DNA of 64,000 bases from Lytechinus variegatus (GCF_018143015.1 NC_054746.1:42474201-42538200), one strand, 5' to 3'; shown: positions 11,490 to 22,791, counted from the first letter of the stretch. Made by a program: numbers and translations. The notes: a model not told the origin generated them from the letters alone.

Positions 11490-11610
11490 CAAGTGGTCGA
11501 GTTGTCCGATTCAGAGCCAACCCTGGACAACTCGACCGGGACGAGTTGTCCAGGGCAGCGGGTCGGGCTGTCCAGGGTCGGGCTGTCCGGTGGTCGGGCT
11601 GTCCCGGAAC
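11490..11610. repeat. GC-rich hairpin cluster, right copy
   Basis: Mirror of 893-1000, with the GTCGGGCTGTCC and GGACAACTCGACC phrases in the opposite order and one extra GTCGGGCTGTCC unit. Homology between the arms ends just outside it. Confidence 0.8.
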
Positions 11611-11669
11611 CATATCATTAATACTTTTATTGAAATGGAATTTTAATTTGTTCTTACTGAAATATGGAT

Positions 11670-12210
11670 AATTATTTCTATACAGTAACTTTTTGAATAT
11701 GTTATACTAAATTTATATCTATATTGGAATGAAATTTTTGAATTGTTTGTATGAAATATTGATTACACATAATTTAAACCTTTCTGGAGGCAATACATTC
11801 ATTTTTAGGAATTGATATGTTTATTATACTAGGCCTACATGCATATTATTGGAATATTTAAATTGTTACTATTTAGTAATGAAATATTGATTATACACAT
11901 CTAAAAAACTTTTTGGGGGCAATACAGTAATTTCTTAGGAATTAATTACGTTAGAACTTCATATGCTTTTATTACATTATGTATTGGAATAAAATTTTGA
12001 AATGCTTTTTAACTGTTCATAATGAAATATTGATTACACACATTTATTTGATTCTTTTTGACGACAAAACAGTATACATGTAGCTTTTAAAATTTAATAT
12101 GTTAATACTTCATGCTTTCATAATTGGAATGAAATTTCAAACTGTAATGAAATGTTGATAACACACATGTACTTTAAACCTCTTTGGAGGCAGTATAATG
12201 GGGGTCGCGC
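11670..12210 (+). repeat. Tandem repeat of about 125-145 bp, four units
   Basis: The phrase ATGAAATATTGATTACACA recurs at about 11751, 11879, 12022 and 12147 (last one ATGAAATGTTG). Between are AGGAATTGATATGTTTA and GGAGGCAATACA-type segments. AT-rich and non-coding. Confidence 0.75.
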
Positions 12211-12410
12211 ATCCGGACGCTTTATGTTTTTGAAGCCTTCTTTTTTGTCTTTGGATTACACTAAAAGTATGAATTTAATAGTTGTAATCATCATCTATTT
12301 TTTTCTCTATAATATCTTCCCAACATTTTGCACTAAAATTGATGAAACTTCACTTGTAAATTTTTTCAAATGACTTTAAAAAATTGATCATCCAGACACA
12401 CAAGAACTGG

Positions 12411-12759
12411 GTATACTTTACCTGAAGTGATGTTTGTGCAGGCCACTCCACTTCACTACTGCTACACTATGCTCCACCTACCCGAACATCAATCCTGCAC
12501 CTGTGTGAACTCGCTCTGATACTCTGAGTGACAAAGGTGGGAAAAAATGCACATTTATTGTAAATTTTATGTTAAAATCCTACACCGCACCGAAACGAGC
12601 TTAATTTCTTACTTTTCATCCTAATTTCACTCCATATCCATCCTCCGGTTAGCTTCAAATTTAGCGAGTTTCGGGTAGATGGAGACATGGATTGGAGTGT
12701 AGTGTAGTGGTAGTGAAGTGGAGTGGAGCCTGCACGAACATCACTTCAGGTAAGTATAC
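12411..12759. mobile_element. Foldback element with GTATACTTACCTGAAGTGAT ends
   Basis: About 75 bp at the left (GTATACTTTACCTGAAGTGA, then the CCACTCCACTTCACTAC block) is the near-perfect reverse complement of the right end (TGAAGTGGAGTGGAGCCTGC, then CATCACTTCAGGTAAGTATAC), with about 200 bp between. The right end therefore presents a perfect donor consensus, CAG|GTAAGTAT. A related GGAGCCTGCACGAA phrase recurs near 14060. Confidence 0.75.
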
Positions 12760-12812
12760 AGTAGGCAGCTGGCAGCCGTCTGTTTCGAGGATTCTTTAAC
12801 ATTATTTTTTTT

Positions 12813-12906
12813 ATCTTGATTTCTTTGTCTTCCGCTTCATTGGCGAAAGCACGCAAATTGCGCGATTTGCGTGCTGTCGCCAAGCGGAAGACAAAGAAAT
12901 CAAGAT
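12813..12906. repeat. Near-perfect 94-bp palindrome
   Basis: ATCTTGATTTCTTTGTCTTC at 12813 is matched by GAAGACAAAGAAATCAAGAT ending at 12906. The arms continue to the centre (AGCACGCAAATtgcgcgATTTGCGTGCT) with one 3-base bulge and one or two mismatches. The overlapping frames (12746-13003 minus, 12816-13025 plus) mirror each other because of it. Confidence 0.9.
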
Positions 12907-12987
12907 GGCAACGTAAACACGGCCATAAGGCAAGCTCTTCCCATCTTTTCATAACAAATTTCTCGTTTTTTTTACTGAATTCTTCTT

Positions 12988-13493
12988 TAAAGGGGAAGTT
13001 CACCCTGAAGAAAACTTTGTGGTAAAAATAGCTGAAAAAATAGTAAAAAATATTGGTGAAGGTTTGAGGAAAATCTGTTAAAGAGTAAGAAAGTTATTAG
13101 AGTTCAAAGTTTTGGATTTGTGACGTCATAAACGAGCAGCTGCCCCATGTGTTATGTAATATAAAATGTATGAATTTCAAATTTTGTATGGTTCCTGATG
13201 ACTTAATTTTGTTTTCTTTTCATGATCGGATGTGAAATGATTTGTCTATTGATATACAAAAGTTACAGTGATAAAACCATATTCAATTTTCTGAGAAAAT
13301 GACATTTCATTGATTTTTTACCATTCGCTATGTAGGAATGCTGCTCGCATATGACGTCACAAATCAAATAATTGAAATTCTAATAACTTTTTAATTATTT
13401 GTTAAATTTTTCTCAAACCTTCGGCAATATTTTTTATTATTTTTTCTGTTATTTTTACAATGAACTTTTTGTCAGGGTGAACTTCCCCTTTAA
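12988..13493. mobile_element. Foldback MITE family A, copy 2
   Basis: Full copy: TTAAAGGGGAAGTTCACCCT at the left, AGGGTGAACTTCCCCTTTAA at the right. TGACGTCATAAACGAGCAGC and GCTGCTCGCATATGACGTCA are mirrored inside, so each copy brings two CRE-like TGACGTCA octamers. Confidence 0.9.
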
Positions 13494-13713
13494 AAATATG
13501 ATCAATAACGCAGAAATGTTGGAAATGAAGTTGGACACCATGTACATGTTTTAGGGTTAGGCTAGATCTTTTAGAGGGAAAGTAGAATTCTCGGGGGCGA
13601 AAGTTTCTGGTTTTGTACCCGTATGTGGGGAAATACAGGTAGGGATCCCAGGCGTCAGTGGCCATATGTATAGTATAGTATGACTTTCACTGCCAAGACG
13701 CCTCCAGGCTACT

Positions 13714-13913
13714 TCTACCCCAGTCTCGATCGGCAATTTTGTTACGATTCATGACAAAAATAGCCGATCAAGACGGGGTAGGACTAGCCAAAACTTTTCG
13801 TTTTTTTGTCTTAATTTTTGAGGTTCCAGTTTGTGCCCAGACTCCAGAGGCCAGGCAGATGTCAGGAAACTGCCACTCGGCACTCGTTAGACCTTCTTCC
13901 ATATAATCGTGGT
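13714..13913 (+). repeat. Hairpin plus exon-like module, copy 1
   Basis: A hairpin (CAGTCTCGATCGGC paired with GCCGATCAAGACGGGG, 13714-13789) is followed by GAGGTTCCAGTTTGTGCCCA and GTCAGGAAACTGCCACTCG, and ends at a strong donor, CGTG|GTAAGTGC (GT at 13912). The same arrangement lies inverted at 22792-22976. It could be an untranslated first exon of a duplicated gene or a transposon end. Confidence 0.6.
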
Positions 13914-14109
13914 AAGTGCATAATTTCTATTTTCACAATTCATTTGGGGAAATATTTAGACCATAAATCACGCTAGTCCCGTGAGCATGGTCAAATGCGC
14001 GGGCGGGAGCTCCCTTGGTTATGACCGACCCTGACTGAGTTCTGAATTCTGGACTGGACTGGAGCCTGCACGAATACATTACATCACTTGAGATAGATTT
14101 TGTCTACAT

Positions 14110-14925
14110 CTGTACTTACTACGACTACGGTAAATATCCAGTTAAATGTTGATTCTATAGACCGATGGAATTTTTCGTAATGAACACAGACACATTATGT
14201 ATATCCAAAGAATAAGAATTATTAGGTTAGGCCTATCCAGGAAAGACATTCCTCGCACTCGCACTCGTGATGATGATTATGACAAAAGCATAGAGATGTA
14301 GTTGTAAACAATGTGACTGAAATTTCGGAAGAAAATGAGAGTACCGCATCGATACATCCGGTAGCGTTAATGCTTCACAATGATAAAAAAAGTCATATAA
14401 TTTATCCGACGTGGTATATCCAATCCACTCAAATAATGTAAGAAGGAAACAACTTTTTTTGTTTCAAAGTTGATTTTTTTTTTATTGTTTTGGTATATCT
14501 TATGTATGCTGCAGTGGCGTAACGATGGGAGGGGGTTGGCTTCTTAAAAAAGAGAGAAAAGGACCGATTGGGTTGAAATGTAATATCATTTTCTGAATAT
14601 AAAAAAAAAATGATATTTGTGAATTTTTGCTGGCTCGCTTCACTCGCTCACAAGCAATGGAAGTAGGGGGCAAAGGGAACACTTCCCCATCCCCCCCAAA
14701 AAAAATGAAGTGGGGGGGCAAACCAGTCAGTTTTGCCCCTACAGTGTCAGTAAATAGTTGGAAAGTCAAAATAAATAATGAAGGCATTTTTTCTTAATTG
14801 TCTAATGTCGATTTTATAAACGAAAAGTTTGGGGTTTTTTTGCTCCTCAAGGGGCGATTTATAATAAAGTAAAAATAGAACATAGAATAGAAGTAAAATT
14901 TAATGTATAGATGGTATATATAGTC
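14110..14925. other. No gene seen; repeat remnant inside
   Basis: AT-rich DNA. The part at about 14520-14760 (TTCTGAATAT, GCTCGCTTCACTCGCTCACA, poly-C junction) resembles the sequence just left of the LTR element at 18640-18810, so it is probably another dispersed repeat. Confidence 0.4.
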
Positions 14926-15232
14926 TTGTGGAGTGTTGTGGCCCAGTGGACTTTGAAACAGGGGGTCACGTGGGTTCGAATCCCAGCCATTGCGTAATTT
15001 CCTTCAGAAAGAATTAAACTCATCCACTTTGTGCTAATCTCAATGGGTACCCGGTAAAGGAAGAAATTCCTTGAATACTTGGGTGCCTATAGGCAGCTCA
15101 GCTAAAGCCGGGGTAATAATAAGGCCCCCCCCGCAGGCCGGGCCCGCTGGGAGAACGGTTTTCGGAACTGACTGAGTGGCTGCTCTGGGTAAATATGCAT
15201 ATTATTATTATTATATTATTATTATTATCTGT
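14926..15232 (+). mobile_element. tRNA-derived SINE
   Basis: The head has a Pol III B box, GGTTCGAATCC (14973-14983), preceded by a degraded A-box region (GTGGCCCAGTGGACT). The body has GGTACCCGGTAAAGGAAG and GGCAGCTCAGCTAAAGCCGG, and the tail is an (ATT)n run. A shorter relative is at 63031-63165. It does not fold as an intact tRNA. Confidence 0.75.
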
Positions 15233-16200
15233 AAATGAGTATTCCCCATGCCCGAGTGTCGGTACACTTTAATTCCATTTTGTTTTATCTTCTAACATGT
15301 CTAAATATAAGCTAGAGTACTTTTTAATTGCTTGTGTACTTAGTAAGAATAGTTTTCGTACTTATCAGTCCTTCACAATATATTTGAAATGTGTTTAATT
15401 CCAATTTTTTTTAAAACGATCTATAAACATGTTCGTTATATTACATAAAGTCCCTACATATATGCCGTAAGTAGGAGGGGGCCTATAGGTAATGGAGGAA
15501 GCGTCCCTATTGGTTGCTCAAAAAAATGTGGGAGGAGAGGAGAAAAAGAAGAATGAGAAAAAAATAAGAGGATGAAGAAGATTGAATGAAATAATGGGGT
15601 GGTAGTTGAAAACAAGAAAGTAAGAAACCGTCCAGATCATTTTATGAAAAAAAAATTAACTCAGCTGGGCTGCGGCGCCTTGCATTATAGGGTTTAATTG
15701 GTCATCTTCACGAGTCATGCACCGTTGCAAACACATATTGCAGTGGGTATCAAAAAAAGTTTACACTTAGAAAAAAATCCTGTAAAATTATATATTTATA
15801 ATATCATGAACATTTTTCCACATTTTAACATTGGTATAAATCCATTTAAACAAATGACGATATTACTGCCGAAAAATATTTCCGCTTGAGTGAGCACCAC
15901 TTACTTTTGAAAAGTTAAGTAAAAAATTATTAGCGCAGAACGTTGAAATAGTTATGTAGGAAACGTTGAATTTAGCTAGTAAAATTGATTTGAAGATATC
16001 TTTTACCTTTTATAAACTTGATTCCTTGCCCAAAGCACTTCAAAGGGTGCACTGCGCCCCACCCCACTCCCTCAAACACCGAGGCCATCGTGACGATATT
16101 TGCTGCACTGAGCTGTGATTTACATGAAATGGCTTAGGCTTCACTTTCATTTTGTTAATCATTGTCAAGCTTGGAAAAGTGAGTAGAAACAAGTATTAAT
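15233..16200. other. No feature seen
   Basis: AT-rich sequence with a purine-rich tract near 15530-15600. The short frame at 15698-15889 has no domain or codon signal I can support. Confidence 0.4.
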
Positions 16201-16250
16201 TAAAAAGGAAATGTACCCACTTTAAATGATAAAAACTTAAAATACTGGAG

Positions 16251-16589
16251 ATGTATGGTATAGATTCAGATTCAGTTATGTCCTCAGATCCAGCTGGCAC
16301 AAAAAGGGTGAAGGTTAAGAAAAGGAGGAGGAGAAGAAGATTTAAGCTTAAGAGGAAGAAGAAAGAAATCCGCTCCAAAGTTTCGCATATTTTTCGTTAC
16401 GCCGTTCTTGATCCGCTACAACGAGCTGCAAATTCGGTGAAAAGCGGCTGCAGAGCACTGTCCGACCATCGCCTCTGCGCGAGCGCACGACCCGGCGGCC
16501 GTGCCGCCGGGCTAGTAGCTGCATTGTACACGCATACCCGTTCCATAGGGATGCATACGCACTCACACGCTGGCGATCTGTTCCAATGA
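16251..16589 (+). CDS. Possible small basic protein, low support
   Basis: A 112-codon frame starts after TACTGGAG. It opens with a Ser/Asp-rich stretch, then a strongly basic tract (residues about 19-43, including KKRRRRRRFKLKRKKK, which would act as a nuclear or nucleolar signal), then a CpG-rich segment unlike the AT-rich surroundings. There is no recognisable domain, no obvious promoter and no splice context. The Arg/Lys run also follows from an AGG/AAG purine tract, so this may be chance. I do not recognise it. Confidence 0.2.
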   Translation: MYGIDSDSVMSSDPAGTKRVKVKKRRRRRRFKLKRKKKEIRSKVSHIFRYAVLDPLQRAANSVKSGCRALSDHRLCASARPGGRAAGLVAALYTHTRSIGMHTHSHAGDLFQ

Positions 16590-16599
16590 CCCCCGTTTT

Positions 16600-17165
16600 C
16601 ACAAACATTTTTAATTCCGAAGCCCGTTCCGAGGACCCTCCTTTTTACAATAAACCCTCTCCAATATTAAGGCCCCGTTTTTTGTCTCGCCCGCGGCATG
16701 GCCCACCACTTTTTTGGTCGGGGGGGGGGGGGCAACGAAGAGACGAAGCATGACATATACAAAAATGCAAATTCTACTACCATCATGACCATGAATTAAT
16801 AAACTAGCATAGGAATAAACATTACGAACAGTGCAAGAGCAAATAATTACATAACAGTAATTAACAAAATTTAAGCTAAGAATATAGGGCCAAATACATG
16901 CCCTTTAGCGTAAACAGAATAAGAAAAACAGAGAAAAGTAAGACAAAAGAAGAAGGGGAAAGAGAGAGAAATTGGCGGAGAGATCTAAACGGAGGCAAGA
17001 CGAAAAAAATACTGCACGACCGTCTCATTAAAACGCATTTTATAAAATAACGGTACCCAGGGTAGCCACTTCAGTTCCGAAAACTATCCTCCCGCAGCGT
17101 GCCCTGCTATTTTCAAATTGGAGGCATGGAGAATAAGCATAGAGCATAAATTCAGGCGTGGATCC
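16600..17165. other. No gene seen; poly-G junctions
   Basis: Contains a poly-G run near 16720, a purine-rich stretch (16910-16980) and otherwise unremarkable AT-rich DNA. Confidence 0.4.
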
Positions 17166-18810
17166 AGCTTTCGTCAATAAGGGGGGGGGGGGCGAAAAAA
17201 AATCACCCATATTTTCCCCGATCGGCCACTCAAAGATGATTTTTGTTTAATTGTTTCTTTGTAACAGTCACTTTTTTAATTGCTTTATTCTTATAAAACG
17301 TAATAATGTCATAAGCTATATTTAATAGTGCGAGCGCGAAGCGCGAGCTATTTTTTTTTTATTTCATGTATTCCTGAAAATCGAACATTCTGGGCAATGG
17401 TTTGTGATTGTGAACAAAATCTGTATTACTGATCTTATAGTTAGCCATAAAGCGATCCATATGTAATAATCAAATAAAGCAAGAATGAAGCGCGAGCTGG
17501 AAATTTTTGGCATTCCAACCTAAAAATGGAAATTCTAAGCATATTTTGTAATCATGGGCAGGATATGCATAAAACTAAACAATGCGAGCGCGAAGCGTGA
17601 GCGGAAAAAAAGAAGAGATTTAGACATAAAAATGGGTCACTCTCCTAAATCAATAATGTAAGCGCGAATTAAGCCAGAAAATTTTAGTCTGAAACTGAAT
17701 AATTCACGAATGGTTTTAATAAAGAACAAGCTGTGTATCTCAATAAATATGCGTGCGTATGTTGAAGATTTATACCTAGTATCAGGGCATTCTAAATATA
17801 TATTTTATAATTTGTTTTGTTTTGGAGTAGTCTTCATTATTCATTCAAATAACATTCATAAAGGCATGATCAAGGAAATATAAAACAAACTGATAATAAT
17901 TGCAGCTGTAATTTAAAAAAAAAAAATTATACTGTAATAAACCTAGCAGGCAAATTGCATCGCGGAACAGTGACATGTTCCGAAATCATGCAAAAATAAA
18001 ATTTCAACAATATGCAGCTAAAGCAAATTAAAAAAAAAACGTGAAAATCAATAATGTGATCGCGAAGCGCGAGCTGAAAATGTTTGATATTCCTATCTGA
18101 AAAGGGGTTGATTTGAGCACTGATTCAAGCACTGTAGGAAAATCGTAAAGTGGATATTTTGGATCGCTCTTGATAAATGATGTGAGCGTGAAGCGCAAGG
18201 TGATATGTTTGTTATTTTTATTTTGACATAGGGCCTGGACATTCTAATGAAATTCTGTCATCATATGAAAATGATGACTTAATCTTATCCTCTTACTAGG
18301 CGCGAGATATTCCATTCTGAAAAAAAGGACAATTTAATTATAAGTGAAAATGTTATTTTTGCATTTATTGATTTAATAAGCTTATAACTCGAATTTTGAT
18401 TCCTGAAAACTTGATATTTTGATTAAGCACTTATTATAGGATGCATGCATATACTTTTTAAAATTAATGAGAGTGGGAAGTTGACGCAGATTAATGGGTA
18501 ATTAGGGTAATTAATTTATCATAGTAATAGCTCTGAACACGTACACGAACTCTGTTCTGTTACAATAATTTGAATTTGGTTCAGGTAATGAAAGTATATA
18601 TACAGTTACATCTCTTGCCATTGGCATACAGAAAAGGGGTTGGGGCGCTTGCCCGGCCCCAAATTTTTCACAATTAACCACTCACAAAAAAGAGAAAAGG
18701 AAAGAAAAGGAAATAGAGAGGAGGGTGAAATATTGTTTTCTGAATATTACGTCGATCAAATTACATACTTTGATTTTTGTAATAAAAATGTCAAAATTTT
18801 TGCTCGCTCG
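17166..18810 (+). repeat. Repeat field with GCGAGCGCGAAGCGCGAGCT core
   Basis: A core phrase recurs in degenerate form near 17330, 17490, 17582, 17655, 18045, 18178 and 18298, usually followed by GAAAATTTTTG(A/G)(T/C)ATTCC and AT-rich spacer of 70-400 bp. The core contains the dyad GCGCGAAGCGCG. No coding frame. The part at 18640-18810 resembles 14520-14760. Confidence 0.65.
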
Positions 18811-20174
18811 TGTAGCACCCCTTTGGTGTACTACATAATATTTCCAGCTTATGTATGATTTCTTTATTTCAAACATATATTCTGTTTGCTCTGATATGAA
18901 TTCTTGAATATCATGTATTACTTATATGTTTCATTTCTTAAGAATATAAATATATATTCTTCCTTCAAACTTATATCAAATTCACATACCTTCAGTGCAT
19001 GTGTTATAAACCATAGAGCTTGCTGCTTGCAGGCCCCATGATAACACTCTTTTGTCTCTAAATTAACCTGTCTGAGTTAAACAATGGATGCTCAGATTAT
19101 TTCAAATTTAATGGGCCTTTGTGCTCTAGATTCTAGACACCTTCTTTGTCTGAAGAAGAATTTCCCTCCAAATTCTGTTTTGCACTCACCCCTATAGTGG
19201 ACTGAACTAGTCCATTATTTGTATAGGTTAGCTTCAGATTTTAATATTATATGTTTATTTTATAAATTTTGACATATGATGAGATGTCTTATTTTATGTA
19301 TTATGTTTTATGTTATATTGTTGCATGTACAAATACATAAGTATTTGTGGAGTTTAGTCAAGTAGAAATGACTATGGATCAACTCCTGGACTATTACATA
19401 ATATCAAACACTCCCACAAGTTACAATATTGGAAGAGTCCGCTTTCTACTTCCAAGGGCGATGTTCCTGTCTCATCACATTTTGCTTTTAGAGATGGAGA
19501 CAGAACAGACCTCCAAGAATTATCTCTCATAACTCTTTCGTTTTCAATTCCTGCTTTTCAGATTTCCATTGACATGAGTTGGTTTATAAGCCATCACTCC
19601 ATCTCATTGAGACCCTTATATATATTACTTTATTTTGTTTAGTTTTACATAGTTATTACTATATCTCATTATGGTTAGTTTATTTAACTAGAAACAAAAT
19701 CATTACTCTAGTTGATATGAAGTTTACCACTCCATTTATATGGAGCTCATGATAATTGTACTAATCAATATGTGACAAGTCGTCTCATATATATATATAT
19801 TGTATATAATGTAAATATGTTCTGTTAATAATAAAGGAATAATTATCTTTTTCCTTTAATCAAGTTAGTGAAGAAACTTTATTTGAATGTCTTTTATACT
19901 ATAGTTAAGTAACATATTAACTGTTGAATGCTTATGACTGTGTGTATGATGTAATATGATTGTGTATGCATGTGCTAAGGTTTAATTATTTTGAGTAGTT
20001 TATTGATATAATATTAAGTTCAACACCTAGTAGACCAACAGGTAGGGAATAAATACCGATATAGATATACCTTCCCTCTATATCATCTGTATTTACTATT
20101 TAATTTAAAGTCTTCCGCTGCATGTTAGTTGTATTTAAAGATCCTCCCCCTACCCGAAAAATGTTGGTGCTACA
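18811..20174 (+). mobile_element. 5' LTR of a retrotransposon, 1364 bp
   Basis: It begins TGTAGCACC and ends GGTGCTACA, a perfect 9-bp terminal inverted repeat of the TG...CA type expected of LTRs. A primer-binding site follows two bases later. AATAAA at 19830-19835 is a candidate polyadenylation signal. No 3' LTR is visible in the window, so the target duplication cannot be tested. The flank GCTCG precedes it. Confidence 0.75.
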
Positions 20175-20176
20175 AT

Positions 20177-20187
20177 TGGTAGCAGAG
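20177..20187 (+). promoter_or_regulatory. Primer-binding site, initiator-tRNA-Met type
   Basis: TGGTAGCAGAG is complementary to the 3' end (CTCTGCTACCA) of animal initiator tRNA-Met. It lies two bases after the LTR, the standard place for minus-strand priming of reverse transcription. Confidence 0.8.
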
Positions 20188-20469
20188 CGAGGTTTTTATT
20201 TCTAATGCTTTGTTTCTACTTGATTTCTATTTTTCAAATTATGTTATATTAACCATTTGATTTGTTTGATCAATGATTGAAGTGTAACCCTTTGAAGTAT
20301 CTTTTTTTTATATAGCTGATATAAACCGGAGTAGGTATATTGGAATTATTATAGGTTTACTATAGATTTACCTATAATTTGTTTATGTCTATCGTGGGTA
20401 TAGATTTGTTTGTCCTGAAATTTCCATTAATACCTTTCTCCGCACCACTCTTTTGATTTGTGGTTTGTT

Positions 20470-21023
20470 CCCGGGGGGGCCACTTACATTGACGAGTGGA
20501 TACCATGCGCGACCAAAAAAACACGTAAAAAGGATGTCCTTTTCACGATAGGGCACGTTACGTACGTAACGTGATAAGGGTGTCAAAAACACAAAAATAA
20601 TGAAAAAAGGGTATCTATTTCGCTAGGAAAATTACGTGTTTAGGGTCGAATTTGCGGAGATCATAAAACAAAATTAAAATGTCTTATTAAGGATGTCCTT
20701 TTTGCCCCAACACTACGTGTTTAGAGTCCTATTTGCGCGAGGTGTAGAAGGTGGGGGTCGTACTAAACCAAATAAGGTAAAGCCGACGACCGAAGGACCC
20801 GTAACAATAAAGCATTCCTGTACTTGTTTAGGGGTTCATTTCAGGGAATATTTGCCAAGAGTTTCGTTTTGTTTCCAAGAACTTGTTAAGGGTAGGGTTT
20901 CACACGTAAATTCTTGTTAAGGGGTGCATTTTCAGAATATGGAAATTACGTGTTTAGGGTGCTTTTCGAGACCCCATGGTCGCGCATGGTATCCACTCGT
21001 GAATGGAAGTGGCCCCCCCGGGG
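20470..21023. mobile_element. hAT-like MITE nested in the retrotransposon leader
   Basis: Inverted ends: CCCGGGGGGGCCACTTACAT with GAGTGGATACCATGCGCGACC-type continuation, and GGTCGCGCATGGTATCCACT continuing to GGCCCCCCCGGG. Both flanks carry GGTTTGTT, an 8-bp candidate target duplication typical of hAT elements. The interior repeats ACGTGTTTAGGGT and GGATGTCCTTTTT phrases. It must have inserted after the retrotransposon. Confidence 0.85.
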
Positions 21024-21441
21024 GTTTGTTTGAAGATAAAAAGATAATTTTGATATAGGAAAAATAGTAGCTTAATGCACACTACTATTGAAGTTATACT
21101 TTCTTAATTGCTTCACTCCTCTCACTTTTTGGTTCATTGGTGTGGGTATAGCATATTTTGTATTTTTCTTGTCTTCTTCGTGATTCGCTTTCACTGGAAT
21201 ATTTTCTTTGATGTTTCTGTTGGCTTTTGGATGATATAGTTTCCAAGATTCATATATTTTTAATGCCAAAAGTTAACTTGCTGTTCTTCAATCTGACACT
21301 GTTAGTGACTTCTGAACAGATAAGTTTAAGGTTTAACATTTCTTTGTTACTCTTATTTCTGCTCATCATTTCCACTCCTTTCTATTTGTTAGGATAATTG
21401 AATAGTATTCCTTTGGGTAGTATTTGCTTTATAGTATAATC

Positions 21442-22180
21442 ATGGCACAAAATAGTGATACTTCTCTTACATCCTCTCTTGAAGTGAAAGAAGATTCACC
21501 TTCTCCTGCCATGCCTACCACCGACACATTAAGTGCTTTCTTGAGTGAGTCTGGGTTAACTAGAGAACAGTTGAACCAGCTCATTCGGGGTCATTCAGGA
21601 AGAACAGTTCACAATACTGACTCCTCTCAATCTCGCCTGCCTCGACTTGGCCTGTTTTCTGGTAAGGAGCCAGTAAAGCAGGGTGAGGTGGATTGGGAGA
21701 CATTCTATGATGTGGCTAAAGAGATTGCTACTATGCCAAGCCTAGACACGCCGCGAGATAGTTACTCGGCTCGTCCTGCCTGCCAAAGATTTTGCTAAGC
21801 AGGTTGCATCCACTGCAACCGCCCTAGATTTGCTCTCCTTCTTAGATAGAATATATGGGAGGGTGCAGAACAACAACCTGCTGTTGCAAGAATTTATGGG
21901 CATGGTCCAGGACAAGCAGGAGAAACCCTCTGATTTCCTTAAGCGCCTTCAACTCAAGGCCAGTAGGCTGGTAGAAATTGGGGAGTTCTCTCCAGAGACT
22001 GCAGCCCAAAAGCTGCTTGATAAGTTTAAGTTAGGCTGCCACGATGAATATATTATCACCGTGACAAATTTGCATAATCAAATAATTGCACCCCCTTTTC
22101 CGAGGTTGATCAGTATAGTAAGAGAGGCCGAGGCAACAAGACATGCCAAGATGGCCCAATATAAACTGGCCGAAATGTTC
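21442..22180 (+). pseudogene. Degenerate Ty3/gypsy-type gag
   Basis: This would have been the capsid precursor of the LTR retrotransposon. Two frames are open, 21442-21798 and 21785-22312, separated by a frameshift and probable deletion around 21755-21790. The first holds the FSGKEPVKQGEVDWETF-type capsid start. The second holds the all-helical capsid part (LDRIYGRV, SDFLKRLQLKASRL) and an EAEATRHAKMAQYKLAEM end. The pattern resembles PNMA-related gypsy gag proteins. No zinc knuckle, protease, reverse transcriptase or integrase follows, so the element is truncated and dead. Confidence 0.75.
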
Positions 22181-22791
22181 AGTTGGAGGTACCGTACGGT
22201 ATATCTTATTCGGATCATGGCAGAAGATACGTTGTCAACCCTTCTACAAACTTTAAAATTCCCACAAATACCCACCTCTGATGAAGAACCAAGGGTGAGA
22301 TTTATATTGTAATAATTCAATAGCTTTAATTTTAATATTTTGAACTAATTTCGAATCGTATAATATCAAGTAAATGAGTACGAGTGTGCCGTGTCAGGTC
22401 GAGTTGATTGACCGTTTGGCATTAAATAAGTCCCATTCGTAGTGATTGATGTCTGTTTATAACAGTGTGTCCAAAGATCAAAGACCAAACTTTGCTTTGC
22501 GAACCTGCCGCCTGTTACTAGTGTTACCACTCTAGGCCACTCAAGGGTTCATTACATGCCGCCGCGCACAGAAAAATAAAGCCATAGAAGTCGTGTGTTG
22601 TGGACACCAGAAGTGGGGCCGCAGCATGCGGGACCGAAATCCACTGCCACACAGAAATGCGGTTCATGGTGCGAGGGGCCAGGGAACTCAGCCCAGGATC
22701 TTACGTGTAAAGGCATACTCACCTGACAAGCGTGAAGTATGGTCAAAATAATTCTCCGAATAAATAGTTAAAACAGAAATCAAGCACTTAC
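22181..22791. other. Unassigned; donor-like sequence on minus strand
   Basis: Gag homology stops near 22190 and nothing resembling pol follows. On the minus strand CTTGTCAG|GTGAGTATG near 22720 is a good donor consensus, next to a CpG-containing 64-codon frame (22552-22746). There is not enough to call an exon. Confidence 0.3.

Larger units (their letters stand above)
8560..11607 (-). repeat. Right arm of large inverted duplication
   Basis: Its reverse complement matches 891-5340 in order. It lacks the left-arm insertions but has its own: a family B foldback MITE (9195-9779) and a half copy of another foldback element (about 8860-8930) flanked by a direct duplication of the TATATTTGT(T/A)TACTATTT block. 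Arm divergence looks like roughly 10-20% by eye, so the event is not recent. Confidence 0.85.

Noticed and set aside
11294-11671. 125-codon frame and its left-arm relative at 836-1060
   Set aside because: Same peptide appears in both arms, but the frame runs through the hairpin cluster and on into AT-rich DNA; no codon signal or splice context supports a gene.
20389-20920. Frames of 67-75 codons
   Set aside because: They fall in the palindromic hAT-like MITE.
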